The translations under genes were made by a program, and so were the position numbers. The notes below the pieces were generated by a model, which saw only the letters and a list, made by a program, of their open reading frames with translations, had not been told where the DNA came from and ran no database searches. Positions 23,931 through 34,240 of a stretch of 64,000 bases of DNA are shown here, piece by piece. The stretch lies in assembly GCA_009801085.1 (NCBI GenBank), contig VNWV01000005.1:1-64000 (forward strand), given 5' to 3'. This DNA is from Lasiodiplodia sp. COLG20 (Eukaryota; Ascomycota; Dothideomycetes; Botryosphaeriales; Botryosphaeriaceae). How positions within the stretch are numbered: position 1 is the stretch's first letter; each line of letters starts with the position of its first letter.

Positions 23931-25444
23931 ATGCAGAAACGAAGATCACACACCAAGTCCCGCAGGGGATGCAAGGGCTGCAAGGAAAAACATATCAAAG
24001 TACTTAGCCATGACTCCACGAGTTTCCATCGACTGACGGCGCGCAGTGCGATGAACAAGGACCGCCGTGCGCGAATTGCAAATCCCGGGGGCTACCATGC
24101 GCCTATCCACAACAACGCTCCTCGCGCGGCAGCGGCGGCGGTGGTGGTCCCTCCAAATTATCCTCGTCCCCCTCGACATCATCATCATCATCATCCTCCT
24201 CCTCCTCAACCCAACTCAGCCCACGCCCGTCCATCTCGGCGCACCTGCTGCCCATCGACTCGTCGCCGACGCGGCGGCTGCTCGAGCTGGAGCTGATGCA
24301 CCGGTGGTCGACGCGCACGTACAAGGGCATGTGCGGCATCCCGAGCGACGCGGCGCTGATGCAGCTGGAGCTGCCGCGGAAAGGCCTGTCGGAGCACCCA
24401 TCCCTGCTGCACGGCATCCTCGCGCTATCGGCACTCGACATGGCCACGACGACGGCCGACCCGCGGCAGGTGCACGACTACCACCGCACCGCGCTCGAGT
24501 ACTACGGCCACGCCACGCGCGCCTTCCAGGCCGAGATGGTCAACATCACCCGCCAGAACCACTTCGCCCTGTACATGCTGTCCGCCTTCTTCGGCGTCTT
24601 CCATTCGGCGGTGCTGCATCTGCCATCGATAACCGATGGTAAGAGTAGTAGTAGCAGTAGTAGTAGTAGCGGAGGGCCAGCAGGAGGAAAGGAGGAGGAG
24701 GAGCAGCAGGTGAAAATGCCACCCAACAGCGTCCTGGACCGCATACCCGAGATGTTCGCCCTGCAGCGCGGCACCGCCGTCATCGCGTCCAAAACGTTCG
24801 TGTGGCTCCACGAGGACTACGAGTCGTTCCGCCTGGTGCGCGAGATGGGCGGCGCACCCGCCAGCCTATTAGACGCCGACACGCGCCGCGCCCTGGCCCG
24901 GCTGGGCGTCGTGAACGACGCGCTGTACGGAATCGTGCGGACTCCATCATCATCAGAAGCAGACGGTGATTGTTTTGACGACGGCGGCGGAGAGGGCGTC
25001 GAGTACGGCGACATCGCCATCAAGGCCATGCTGCACCCGTCGCACGAGACGTACGCGGCGGCCATCACCGACCTGCGCCGCTGCTTCGCCGAGCACGCGC
25101 GCGGCTGGATCGACGGCTTCGTCATGGCGTTCCCCATGTGGATGGGCAAGGACATCGTCAGCGCCATGGAGCGCCGCGACGACCCGATGGCCCTGCTGGT
25201 CCTCATGTACTTTGGCGTGCTGCTGGAGCTCAACGGCCGCAACCAGTGGTGGTGCGCCTCGCTCGGCACGAAGCTGGTCATGGAGATTTCTGACGTCTTC
25301 GTCCGCTCCGGCCGCGAGTACGGGCCCGAGTTCTGGGACGCCGTGGCGTGGGCTCGCCGGAAGTGCGGGTTGTCGGCCGGTGGTGTCGTGTCGTCGTCAT
25401 CGTCGCAGGACGGGAGGTCGGGGGAGATCGAGGTCCTGGAATGA
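23931..25444 (+). CDS. Zn2Cys6 transcription factor, UPC2-like
   Basis: Fungal-specific regulator. Exon 1 is 23931-23999, exon 2 24047-25444 (47-nt intron, GTACTT...GCGCAG); 488 aa. The junction completes the binuclear cluster CKGCKEKHIKCDEQGPPC...C-x2-C-x6-C at about residues 14-43, preceded by the basic KRRSHTKSRRG typical of sterol-uptake-control (UPC2/ECM22) relatives. The downstream regulatory domain begins LLELELMHRWSTRTYKGMCG with ALMQLELPRKGLSEHPSLLH, also typical of that group. Two serine runs are encoded by simple repeats (TCA/TCC near 24179-24210 and AGT near 24645-24672); the second sits inside the regulatory domain. Being UPC2-like does not prove a sterol role, since many such proteins regulate secondary metabolism. 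The neighbouring peptidase and decarboxylase are possible targets. Confidence 0.85.
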
Positions 25445-25578
25445 AGAGGCGATTGGTGTATATAGAGCAGATTTGCATGTGGTACAAAACAAGCTAAATC
25501 TCAAGTACAAATATAGACTAAGAAATGAGTGATGAATGCATCGTTAATATCCACGAGGAAATAGACTATGAGAAAAAT

Positions 25579-25655
25579 AACATATGTGGGTAGATGACAT
25601 GAGCAAAAAAAAATCCACGCTAGCCACCGGCTGCGAGAGGGGACTATATGGAAGA
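25579..25655. mobile_element. Internally deleted MITE copy
   Basis: ACATATGTGGGTAG is joined directly to ATGACATGAGC, so the palindrome itself is missing. The right outer arm is kept (CCACGCTAGCCACCGGCTGC, GAGAGGGGAC). The right flank matches that of the full element at 49342. It lies 14 bp beyond the peptidase stop codon. Confidence 0.75.
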
Positions 25656-25668
25656 GGTGGATGAGAGT

Positions 25669-27580
25669 CTACGACAAATCTTCAGGGACGATGTCGGACA
25701 ATTTTACGTTGTAGCCGAAAAAGGGGACATTCGGCTCGCACACAGTGCCGGGCTCGGGTAACTTGCCGCTTACAAAGTAATTTTGGATGGTCTTTGCGGT
25801 ACAAATCGAGAGCTGCGAGATAGCGCCGTGCTGCATTGAAAATGATTCGTCAGCTTTCTGTTATAAAAAAGAGATGCGAGAGACATACTCCAAAGCCCCT
25901 GTGTTCCAGCAGAGCGCTTCCCGGGAAGGATTCACTGGCATTCTTTGCCGAGACGAAAGGTGTGGTCGCGTCGTATGTGTTACCGACGATAAGGAGCGGG
26001 TGCTTAGTCTGCACGTTATAGTCACCTAGGTATCGCTCCTTGGATTCGACCGGCCATTGGGAGCATATCATGGCTTGATATCCATCAATATCTCCCTTAA
26101 TTCTGCTAAGCTGCACCTCCTTCTCCAGAAATGGCATGACATCTTCGATGCGGTCTGTCCTCATAGTATTGTCGGCACACACGATAGCGTCAAAGGCCTC
26201 GTCTCCTCCAGAGCCATCATTGGAGAAGATTTTCAGGTCAACGTCAGCAGCAAACTCCCCCTTCATCGCGGCATTGATAAGCTTGGCCAGGGTGGGAAGG
26301 TATGTGTGACTGTGGAGGGACTTCTGGGTCCACCATTTGATTTGGGTATAGTCTATCACGAATCCTGGGCCGGGGATTGGGTGGTATTTGAAGTCGTCCT
26401 CGAGCCAGCTGTAAAACTCTTCCTCAAAAGCAGCTGCGGTCGTGTTGGAACGTGCCAGGGCACATTTCTCCTCACCCGCATCGAAGCATTCTTCCAAGAA
26501 TTTGGAGAAGGCTTTGTCCGCGTCGGTCAGCAGCTCGACGTTGCTGATAGTTTGAGCAGTTAGCTTCATGCGCTAGAGAGGGTGCATGATACATACTGAG
26601 AGTGCCAGTACTCATGGATATTCGCGACAGAGTCCAGAACCATCCTGTCGATGCGATCTGGGAACATAGCTGCAATGGTTGCGCCCAACACAGTGCCATA
26701 TGACATGCCTAGCAGTCCACCGTCAGCCACCAGTACAGTATCCGAATTTCTCGTCTTACCCCAGTATCTCAGCAGCTCATCGTCGTCCAGGGCCTTAGCG
26801 ACAGACATGTAGTCCCTTGCTGCGTATGCGGTTCCGATGTAGCCCCCGGAGGTCGTGACATTGGTATTGTGGGCGCAGATGTCGGTGTGGACCTTCGCGA
26901 TGGCCCAGTTATCACCAAGGCATGTATCGGAAGAGTTCCAAGGCTGATACTTGTTCGCGGAGTCCCAGTGCGTAAACTCTTCTTGGGTGGCGAAGCACGA
27001 GAACGGTAGTGTGTGTGGTGTAGTTCCCCTGATAATCATCAATTCGTTCTTAGCCGGCTACAATACCCTGCTAGCATGAATCTTTCATGTCATGGGCAGT
27101 TGAAGCTATGGTCCGGACGAGAATGTTGAATTAAAAATTCTACATATACATCCGGACGATAGCTTCAGCTACCCACATATGTTAATTTTCTAAAGCAGAG
27201 CTCTGTATGGGATACTCTTACCTTGGATCAAGGGTAACAAGATCAAAGGAGCCGCCGGTATAGCTCAGGAATTCTTTCGCGCCTTCTGCTAGCTTAAATC
27301 CACATTGAGTTCCGGGACCGCCAAAGTTGAACAAGATGCTTCCTTGTGAAGGCTGCTTTGTTGCAGCCACTTTATAAAGGTTGAGCTCGATTGTCTCACT
27401 TGAGTTGTGTGCTAGGTAATCCAGCGGGACTCGATACCTGGCGCAGAGCACTGGCATGGTTTGATCTGGGATTTCGCACGGGGCCCATTGAATAGCCTGG
27501 GTTGCAGAGGTCCGTAGAATGCGAGGGGCTGCAAAAGCGACAGCCGCTTGGGCGAGTATCAGTTTGGAGTTGAGAAGCAT
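25669..27580 (-). CDS. Secreted TAP-like S33 peptidase
   Basis: Alpha/beta-hydrolase with TAP-like C-terminus (tripeptidyl/prolyl aminopeptidase type), expected to release N-terminal peptides outside the cell. Exons 27580-27222, 27028-26597, 26543-25889 and 25830-25669 with introns of 193, 53 and 58 nt; phases agree; 535 aa. Signal peptide MLLNSKLILAQAAVAFAAP. Oxyanion segment FNFGGPGTQCG, nucleophile GMSYG (Ser about 229), acid in VGNTYDATTPF (about 463), and catalytic His in GFGHGAIS, restored only by splicing intron 3. The catalytic triad is complete. Intron 1 is much longer than the others because it contains a palindromic element (27086-27182). The gene is divergent to the PLP decarboxylase. 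The substrate cannot be read from sequence. Confidence 0.9.
27086..27182. repeat. Palindromic core element inside peptidase intron 1
   Basis: Left arm CATGTCATGGGCAGTTGAAG, right arm CGATAGCTTCAGCTACCCAC. It lies entirely within the 193-nt intron (27029-27221) and leaves the splice donor (GTAAGA) and acceptor (TATCAG) intact. Flanks share short stretches with longer elements (GCAGAGCTCT), so remnants of outer arms may be present. Confidence 0.85.
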
Positions 27581-28132
27581 GGTTGAGGTTGTGGGCGTGA
27601 TGATGGGCCATTGTCACTTGTTTAAATAAAAAAAGAATTAGAATGGCTTGTTGGGATATGGAAAGCGGATCCAAGGTGATATGCAAAGCATTTGGGTCAG
27701 ATTTGTTGGGCGGAGGTCAACCAAGGCTGGCGGTGTTCAGTGTGGAATATGTAGGGTTCAAGGACGCTGGTTGTACAGCGACTCTCTCGATACGCGTATT
27801 TCATCCACCCTGGCGATGGCCAATGAGACGGGTGACCTATGACGAGGACCAAGAATTACAGCCTCCCGATCCGAACCACAGCAATCCGTAACTACACAGC
27901 CGCATTCAGACTACGGGTCTTTCTTGTGGCCCCCCATCCATTGCCCAGAGCATGGGTGGATCGAAGTCACGTGTGCAATTGCTGCCTGAGCGGAGAGGTT
28001 TAGCGCCAGGCCACAACCGGCCCCCACCCCCGGATGACTCCTCCGGCTGGACCTGTCGAAACGAGACTAGTCAAGCCATATAAAGAGGCAGCTCACTAGA
28101 AACCAATTGATCACCGACAACAACTTGCAAAA
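27581..28132. other. Divergent promoter region peptidase / decarboxylase
   Basis: About 550 bp between divergent starts. Contains the TATA-like element for the decarboxylase (28077-28085) and an AT-rich stretch near 27618-27635 that could serve the peptidase. Confidence 0.5.
28077..28085 (+). promoter_or_regulatory. Probable TATA box of the decarboxylase gene
   Basis: CATATAAAG about 50 bp upstream of the ATG at 28133. This spacing leaves a short 5' leader, as is common for fungal genes with a strong TATA element. Confidence 0.5.
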
Positions 28133-29747
28133 ATGGCTATCCAAGACATAGATGCTCTGGACGGCACGCCCCTGCCGTTTGGATACTCGCCATCAGCCCA
28201 GGGTCCAGTTCTGCCTTCGGCACAGGTGCTCGACAAAGCTCGGAGCGCCCTGGTCCACACTCTTCCCGAAACAGGGCTTGGCTACCAGAGAGCAACCAGT
28301 CACCTCGTCGATGACATTGTCCCCGCATTGAACGCTAACAGCAGGTCTGCCAACTACTACGGCTTCGTCACCGGCGGCGCCACTCCTGCTGCAGCTCTCG
28401 CCGACAATCTCGTGACAGCCTACGACCAGAACGTCCAGGTCCACCTCCCCAATGAAACCGTCGCCACCGACGTCGAGGACCAAGCCCTCCGCCTCCTGTG
28501 TCAATTGCTCAAGCTGGATCCCGACGACTGGCCCCACAGGACCTTCACCACCGGCGCCACTGCGAGCAATGTCCTCGGTCTTGCATGTGCGCGGGAGCAC
28601 GTCCTCCGCGCCGCTTCTTCCAAGAATTCGGGCCAGCCTGTCAGCGCCGGCGAGCTGGGTGTTGTGGAAGCCATGCGTGCAGCCGGTGTAGATAGCGTCC
28701 AGATCCTCACCACCGTTCCCCATTCTTCTCTGGCCAAGGCGGCCAGCATTGTTGGACTCGGCCGCGCCTCGGTCAAGGCCGTGGGTCTTCCTGATGCATC
28801 GCATCGCTTTGACATTGCGAAGCTGGAGGCCGCATTGGCGGTGGAGAGGACAGCGTCTATCGTAGCCATATCCTGCTCCGAAGTCAACACTGGCCGCTTC
28901 GCAACGTCTGGCTATGCAGAAATGGCCCAAATCAGGAATCTATGCGACAAGTACGGCGCTTGGATCCATGTGGATGCTGGTAAGTCTGCAGTCACCTCTG
29001 GAGACAGCAATCTGACTCTCTCAGCATTTGGCCTTCTTGCCAGGGCACTGGCCACAGACGAATTTTCCCAAATCATCTCGGCAACCGAAGGAATGGAACT
29101 CGCGGATTCCATCACCGGAGATGGCCACAAATTGCTCAATGTGGTTAGTCACCCTCTTCCGTATCCCTGCCGTTCCACACCCCCAGTCTAACCTCCAACA
29201 TCAAAAGCCCTACGATTGCGGCTTCTTTTTCAGCCGCCACCTGCAGACCGGACAAGACACCTTCCAGAATGCGAACGCGGCGTACCTGAACGCCGGCGCA
29301 GCCGGCAGCGGCTCCTCCGTCCCTTCTCCGCTCAACATCGGCATCGAGAACTCGCGCCGCTTCCGCGCCCTGCCCGTCTACGCCGGCCTCGTCGCCTACG
29401 GACGAGAAGGCTACCGCGAGATGCTGGAGAGGCAAATACGGCTCTCTCGCGCCATCGCCGGCCTCGTACTCGACCATGCCGCATACGAACTCCTGCCCCA
29501 ATCCGACGCGTCGCGGGACGCGATTTTGGGCGGAATCTACATCATCGTGCTTTTCCGCGCTCGGAACGAAACGCTCAACCGGGAGCTCGTCAAGCGCATC
29601 AACGCGACTTCCAAGATCTATGTCTCTGGCACGTCTTGGGAGGGTGCTCCAGCCTGCCGCTTCGCCGTTTCGAACTGGCAGGTCGACCAGGAACGAGACC
29701 TGGCAATAATTCGTGAGGTCCTGGACACTGTAAGCAAGGAATTTTGA
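28133..29747 (+). CDS. PLP-dependent group II decarboxylase (aromatic amino acid type)
   Basis: Decarboxylates an amino acid, probably tyrosine, tryptophan or a relative, using pyridoxal phosphate. Exons 28133-28979, 29025-29143 and 29208-29747; introns 45 and 64 nt; 501 aa, a usual length. YYGFVTGGATPAAALADNL is the N-terminal signature, FTTGATASNVLGL the phosphate-binding loop, and IHVDAAFGLLAR is restored across intron 1 (the cofactor Asp). GDGHKLLNV holds the Schiff-base lysine (about residue 318). Intron 1 is in frame, so retention would insert 15 residues right after the cofactor Asp-Ala and abolish this motif. No signal peptide, so cytosolic. It shares a divergent promoter with the secreted peptidase. 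The exact substrate cannot be decided; fungal genomes often carry several such paralogues. Confidence 0.88.
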
Positions 29748-30662
29748 AACTTCTTGCCTGCGGCAGTAACACCAGCGTTGGGGAGAAGTAGAACTCAGTT
29801 ACGACGAAGAGATAATAGACAAGACCAGCGTGGTATCACGCCCTGCAGTAAAAATAAGGACGCACATCTTTGGCCCACTTAATCCGAGCAAACACTGCCA
29901 CGCAGCGGCGGAGGCGTTTATAATCACGATATGTGCACTGATTCGAACCAACCTCGGAAGGCTTAAAATCATCAGCTATTGAAACATTGGTCAAATCCTA
30001 CGTAAAACAGTCTCCACGACCGAGCGCAGCGGGCCCACTTGGCTTCTCTCTTACGCGGCGTCTGATCCCTGTCGAATGAGTGAATCTGGAAATAATCGAA
30101 CCGTAGGGAAACGTTCCAGAACACACGCCCGCTTTTACAGGGGGGCATTGCATCCGAAGGCTAGCGTTAACTGCTTTTCGCTCATGTCATGGGTAGTTGA
30201 AGCTATCGTCCGGACGAAGGTGTCGAATTAAAAATTGTACATACACGTCCCGACGATAACTTCAATTGCCTATGTAATGTTTTATTGTTTGCTAAAAGGA
30301 GAGAGAGAAATTTGGGGTATAGCTACCCCAGATTCGAGGATCCCGCTATTCTTCGCGCTAGCCTTCGCCTGCAATACTCCACTGTCTAGGACGGAAAGGC
30401 CATCCGACTCGTCACAGTGTCTCGGAGATATTAGACACTTCCAAACGACATGAGTCTCGGAGTACTGGCAAGGGCATGTCGACTTCACATGAATGCATCG
30501 ATAGACTCAGTGGTTGCGTTCGAAATCTCAATGGCGCTATCTACATTTTACAGAAAGATGCTTTACAGAAAAAATGCTGTACAAAAAAAGACGAATGCTC
30601 TTCTCCCGTCAATATCATCACTCTCATCCCGTCCGCTTATCATCATCCGAGCGACCACGCGC
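29748..30662. other. Intergenic with a full-length MITE
   Basis: Between the 3' ends of the decarboxylase and the convergent dioxygenase. Holds the element at 30138-30384; nothing else is recognised. Confidence 0.6.
30138..30384. mobile_element. Full-length MITE-like element, 247 bp
   Basis: Outer inverted repeats of about 29 bp: left CAGGGGGGCATTGCATCCG then AAGGCTAGCG; the right end, read inward, is CAGTGGAGTATTGCAGGCG then AAGGCTAGCG. The left flank is TA; the right flank is TC, perhaps a mutated TA. The palindromic core (30183-30279) sits inside. No coding capacity. Confidence 0.8.
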
Positions 30663-31855
30663 TTAAGAGGAAGGGGGAGTGCCGGAAGGAGCGGTGCCAG
30701 AAGGAGCGGCGCCGGAAGGAGCAGAGCCACCGCCCATGCCGGAGCCGGACTCGGAGTTCTCGTAGCCACCGTTGGCAGAGTAGTAAGCGGCAGGGTTGAC
30801 GGTGTAGTTGGCGGTCGAGTCGATGCCGACCGAGATCCAGGAGAAGATGCCGTCGGAAACCGAGTCGCCGAGCAGGACGTACTCGACAACGGGGTCGATG
30901 TCGTCAGCCTCGCCGGAAAGGATGCTGTCCTCCTCATTGAGGGTCCACTCCTGGGTGTTGGTGCTGTAGGGCTCGAAGGTCTCGACCTCGTTGATGAGGT
31001 CCTGGTCGAAGAAGATCTGGCCAACGTGAGCACTGGTGGTGCCGCCAGTGATGGTGCCGTTGGGCAGGAGCGACCACGAGCCGGGGCTGTGGGCGAGGAC
31101 GTGGATGTGGTTCGTACGCGACGTGTAGTGGCCGGGGACGATGGAAACGAACTGGAGCACGCCGTCCTCGTTGGTGGCCTGGATGCCGCGGAGGAACGTC
31201 TTGTCGAGGTTGCCAGTGTCGGAGGAGTCGCCGTTGCCGCTGGCAGCGATGCCCGAGTAGACGCCGGTGGCGTTGCAGTGCCAGAAGTCCATGGCAACAT
31301 CCTTCACGGGCTCGCAGGTGTTGGTGTCGATGACCTGGATATCCATGTAGAGAGGGACACCCTCCTGGGACTCGGTGATGTTCTGACGGAAAAGCTCGCC
31401 AACCACATACTAAATCACACGACTTGTTAGTATTCAAAGGCCTTCGCTGTGGATCATGGAATAGGGGGTCTCACGTAAGGGCCCTGGGTGGTCTCGGGAG
31501 CGAGAATGCAGGAGTTGTTGCCGGTGAAGAGGAGGCTAGGGTCGGCATTGGGGGTGACGCCGTCAAGGTCGGAGTGGTGAGAGGTGTTGAGGACGGTGTC
31601 GAGGTCGCGCTTGCCGAGAGTAGCACGCTTGGTGAGCTGGTCGTGCATAGCTTGGCGGCGGGCGGCGTTCTTAGCCTCGATGCCGCGGGCCTTGAGCTTC
31701 TCGGCGCAGTGGGAAAGAGAACGCTTGCTCATCTTGGCCATGTTGGTGCGGCGCTCGAGAGCCTCGGCCTTGTGGTCATGATGCGGGTGGGCAACCACCT
31801 CGGTGGCAGCAAGGAGGGAGAGCGCAACAGCGCCGAAAGACTTCATGTTAACCAT
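30663..31855 (-). CDS. Secreted intradiol ring-cleavage dioxygenase
   Basis: Extracellular member of the protocatechuate 3,4-/catechol 1,2-dioxygenase fold, which opens catechol-type rings between the hydroxyls with non-haem Fe(III). Exon 1 is 31855-31475, exon 2 31409-30663 (65-nt intron, phase 0); 375 aa. Signal peptide followed by a His-rich propeptide (HPHHDHKAEALERR). The core has CILAPETTQGPYY, restored over the intron, DFWHCNATGVYSG, FLRGIQATNEDGVLQF and SIVPGHYTSRTNHIHV, which hold the likely Tyr/His iron ligands. The C-terminus is a Ser/Gly/Pro tail with repeated APSG units, probably a glycosylated linker. An alternative start three codons downstream (31846) is possible. The substrate is unknown; secreted members are linked to breakdown of plant phenolics. 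Confidence 0.88.
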
Positions 31856-34240
31856 CTTGAGAGTGAATGAAGGATGGATCTGTCAAAGATCAAGAGAATG
31901 AGTGGGAGAGAAGTGTTGAGAGCGAGAGAGCTGCTTGGTGATGGAGGGAGAATGGTGGCAGATCCCAAGGCCTTTTATTCGTACAGGTCAAAGCAGACTG
32001 CCGCCGAGCACGGCATCGATGCTGCCCTGATTGCGCAAAGCTAGACATTGCCAATGGGAAGGTAAGTGATGCACGACACGTAAGCCCGGCCACTGGAGCA
32101 TGAAGCGGGAAGAAAGCACAGGCGCATGTGGAGAAGTTAGTGTAGTCTGGTCAAAGATTCGAGGAGCAAAGCAGGGACGAGCGCTTGAAACAAAGGCGAG
32201 TGACGCAAGGGAAGGCTGAAGTGGCCGCTCCACGCGTAGCGGGCGAGGCGTCCGCGTGGCAGGGCGCTAGGGCCGAGGCGTATGGTGTTTAGCAGGTGTA
32301 TATTAGCGGCTCAGTTTAGAAGAGTAGTGAGTAACGGGAAACGCGCGAGGCGTGATTGGACCGAGGCGCAGTAGAAGGACGTCTGGCTGACGCGGATGGC
32401 TTCGGCAATAGAGGAGGCTGAGAAAACGGCGTGGCGCTAGCCGGATGGGGAAGTGGGAGGAGAAAGAAGTCGTCGTCAGCGCTCTTGGCGAAGGCTTGGC
32501 GTTTGCGCACAGGGAAAGGGCGATGCCTAAACAGCCGGCGTTCGAGTCTGAACGAAACGCTCGGGCTGTCGTAAGCAGCCTCGCGCGCCCCGCCATTGGG
32601 CGACGGCCGCAAAAGTAGACGCGCAATTGCAAACCCTTTTGACGGAGCTCGCTACTGGCTGCAATCTAGCGGCGCAGCACAGAGCGAGGCCGCGTCACTC
32701 GCCGGCGAACATTTGCCGGCCCTGACGGCGGCAGTCAGTCAAGCGGCTGCTATGGACATGAATCAAGGACCATGCAAACCTTCACTTCACTTCTCTTCCT
32801 TTTCCGCGGGCCATCACCACACACTCACCGCCCTCACCTCGAGCTGGAGTCGACTCCGCGACCCGGCCACGTCAAAATGCCGTTTCTGCTGGAGCAGTCC
32901 AGCACTCAGCCCCTCCGGCCTGACCAACGCCTTGCGACGTAGCATCAGTTGAGACCAACCACCGTTCGCCGCCGAATTCGATTCGTGCACATTCCCTGAA
33001 CGGACCGGCCCCTGTCCCGCAACCTCGAACGTCTGCGGAGATCGACTCCGACACGAGGACAAATACTGCTCCCCCCTCGTGTCGCCACCTCAGCCTTGTG
33101 CTGTCGAGTGTGGCGTCGCGGAGCCACCAGAGGCACCAACGGCGAGCACTCCGAATCCGAACTCCCCTACCCCAAACCAGGAAGCGACCGGCCCCAACCA
33201 CCGGCGAAAACCCCGCCATGAAGCTGAGTCCCCAACTTCAGACGTCTGCAGGAGAAGTGTCCGACAAAACAAGTGGATCCTCCAGCCATTCATGTCCGGA
33301 CAAAATGCGGGTCTGCTGTGCTCCATACGAATTAGGAAGTTGCACTCCTGATACTATCATCACCTTCTTCACGAAGCTTACACTGCCTTTGCTACTGCCG
33401 CACCTCGGAAGGTAAGCCGCCCTGGCTCATATGACTTCTTAGCTTCTATCGGTTATGCTTAAGTGCGAGCGACTCCAGACCCTACCCAGTGGCGTGCTAT
33501 TGGATGCGACCATCTCATGGTTCTTAAGTCAATATTCCCAGGAATATGACGTGAGCTTGTATCATATTGAAAAGTAGCCGGAACTGGCTTCTGCCAATCA
33601 TGACTTCGCGGTCTGTCACAAAAATACTGTATTGGTCTGCCTCTGCCTTGTTGCTCGTGTACATATGAAGTTGATCTGTTCGCTATAGACTCTTTCTCTG
33701 GTGTTGGGCTTTCACAGGAGGTGTGCAGGCTGACTTGTGAATGGCGCGCATATGCGTACCCTCACTGCCCACCCACCATCGCCTGAGAAACCATTCCCAA
33801 ATGACAGACCCAACTATCAGTTATGGGTCCAGCTTTAAATGCAAAATATATAACATATGTGCACACATCTAGCATCCGGATCAATATCCCGTATAATGAA
33901 ACTCGAGACAAACAGACAATATCCTTAGCCAATTCACATTTAATTTTTATTGAATATCTAACCCATAACAGAGTGGTGCTACAGCCGATGGCTAGCGCGA
34001 AGAATAGCAGAGCTCTAAAACATAGCGTAATTATATCCTAGATGAAGAAAAATGGACATATCATGGGGAGTTGAAGCTATCGTCCGGACGTTTATGTGGA
34101 ATTTTTAATTCGACATTCTCGTCCGGACGATAGCTTCAACTCCCCATGATATGTCCATTTTTTAAAGCAAAGCTAGGATATAATTATGCTAGCTATCGGC
34201 TGCGAGAGGGAACTGTACTTCCAGCCCGATCACTCACACC
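31856..34240. other. Intergenic, 2.4 kb, with a full-length MITE at its right end
   Basis: The dioxygenase promoter lies at the left, with a TATA-like GAATAAAAGG on the minus strand near 31972-31981. GC-rich overlapping frames between 32300 and 33420 have no motif and no splice-consistent model. The element at 33969-34215 abuts the ligase stop codon. Confidence 0.45.
33969..34215. mobile_element. Full-length MITE-like element, 247 bp, highly palindromic
   Basis: The left end starts CAGAGTGGTGCTACAGCCG; the right end, read inward, is CAGTTCCCTCTCGCAGCCG and is followed by TA. Three nested inverted-repeat layers are visible: the outer ends, a perfect 14-bp pair (34028-34041 with 34173-34186), and the core at 34049-34162, whose arms (from AAAATGGACATATCATGGGG) are almost perfect. 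Its right end is 25 bp from the DNA ligase stop. Confidence 0.85.

Noticed and set aside
30450..31430. 326-codon open frame on the plus strand
   Set aside because: Antisense of the dioxygenase; Gly/Val/Arg-rich shadow with no motif.
32596..33415. Several open frames of 78-118 codons between dioxygenase and ligase
   Set aside because: Mutually overlapping on both strands without motif or consistent splice model.
34049..34162. Hairpin as a transcription terminator or microRNA gene
   Set aside because: The same palindrome recurs at many unrelated sites with transposon-like outer ends; a mobile element explains it better.
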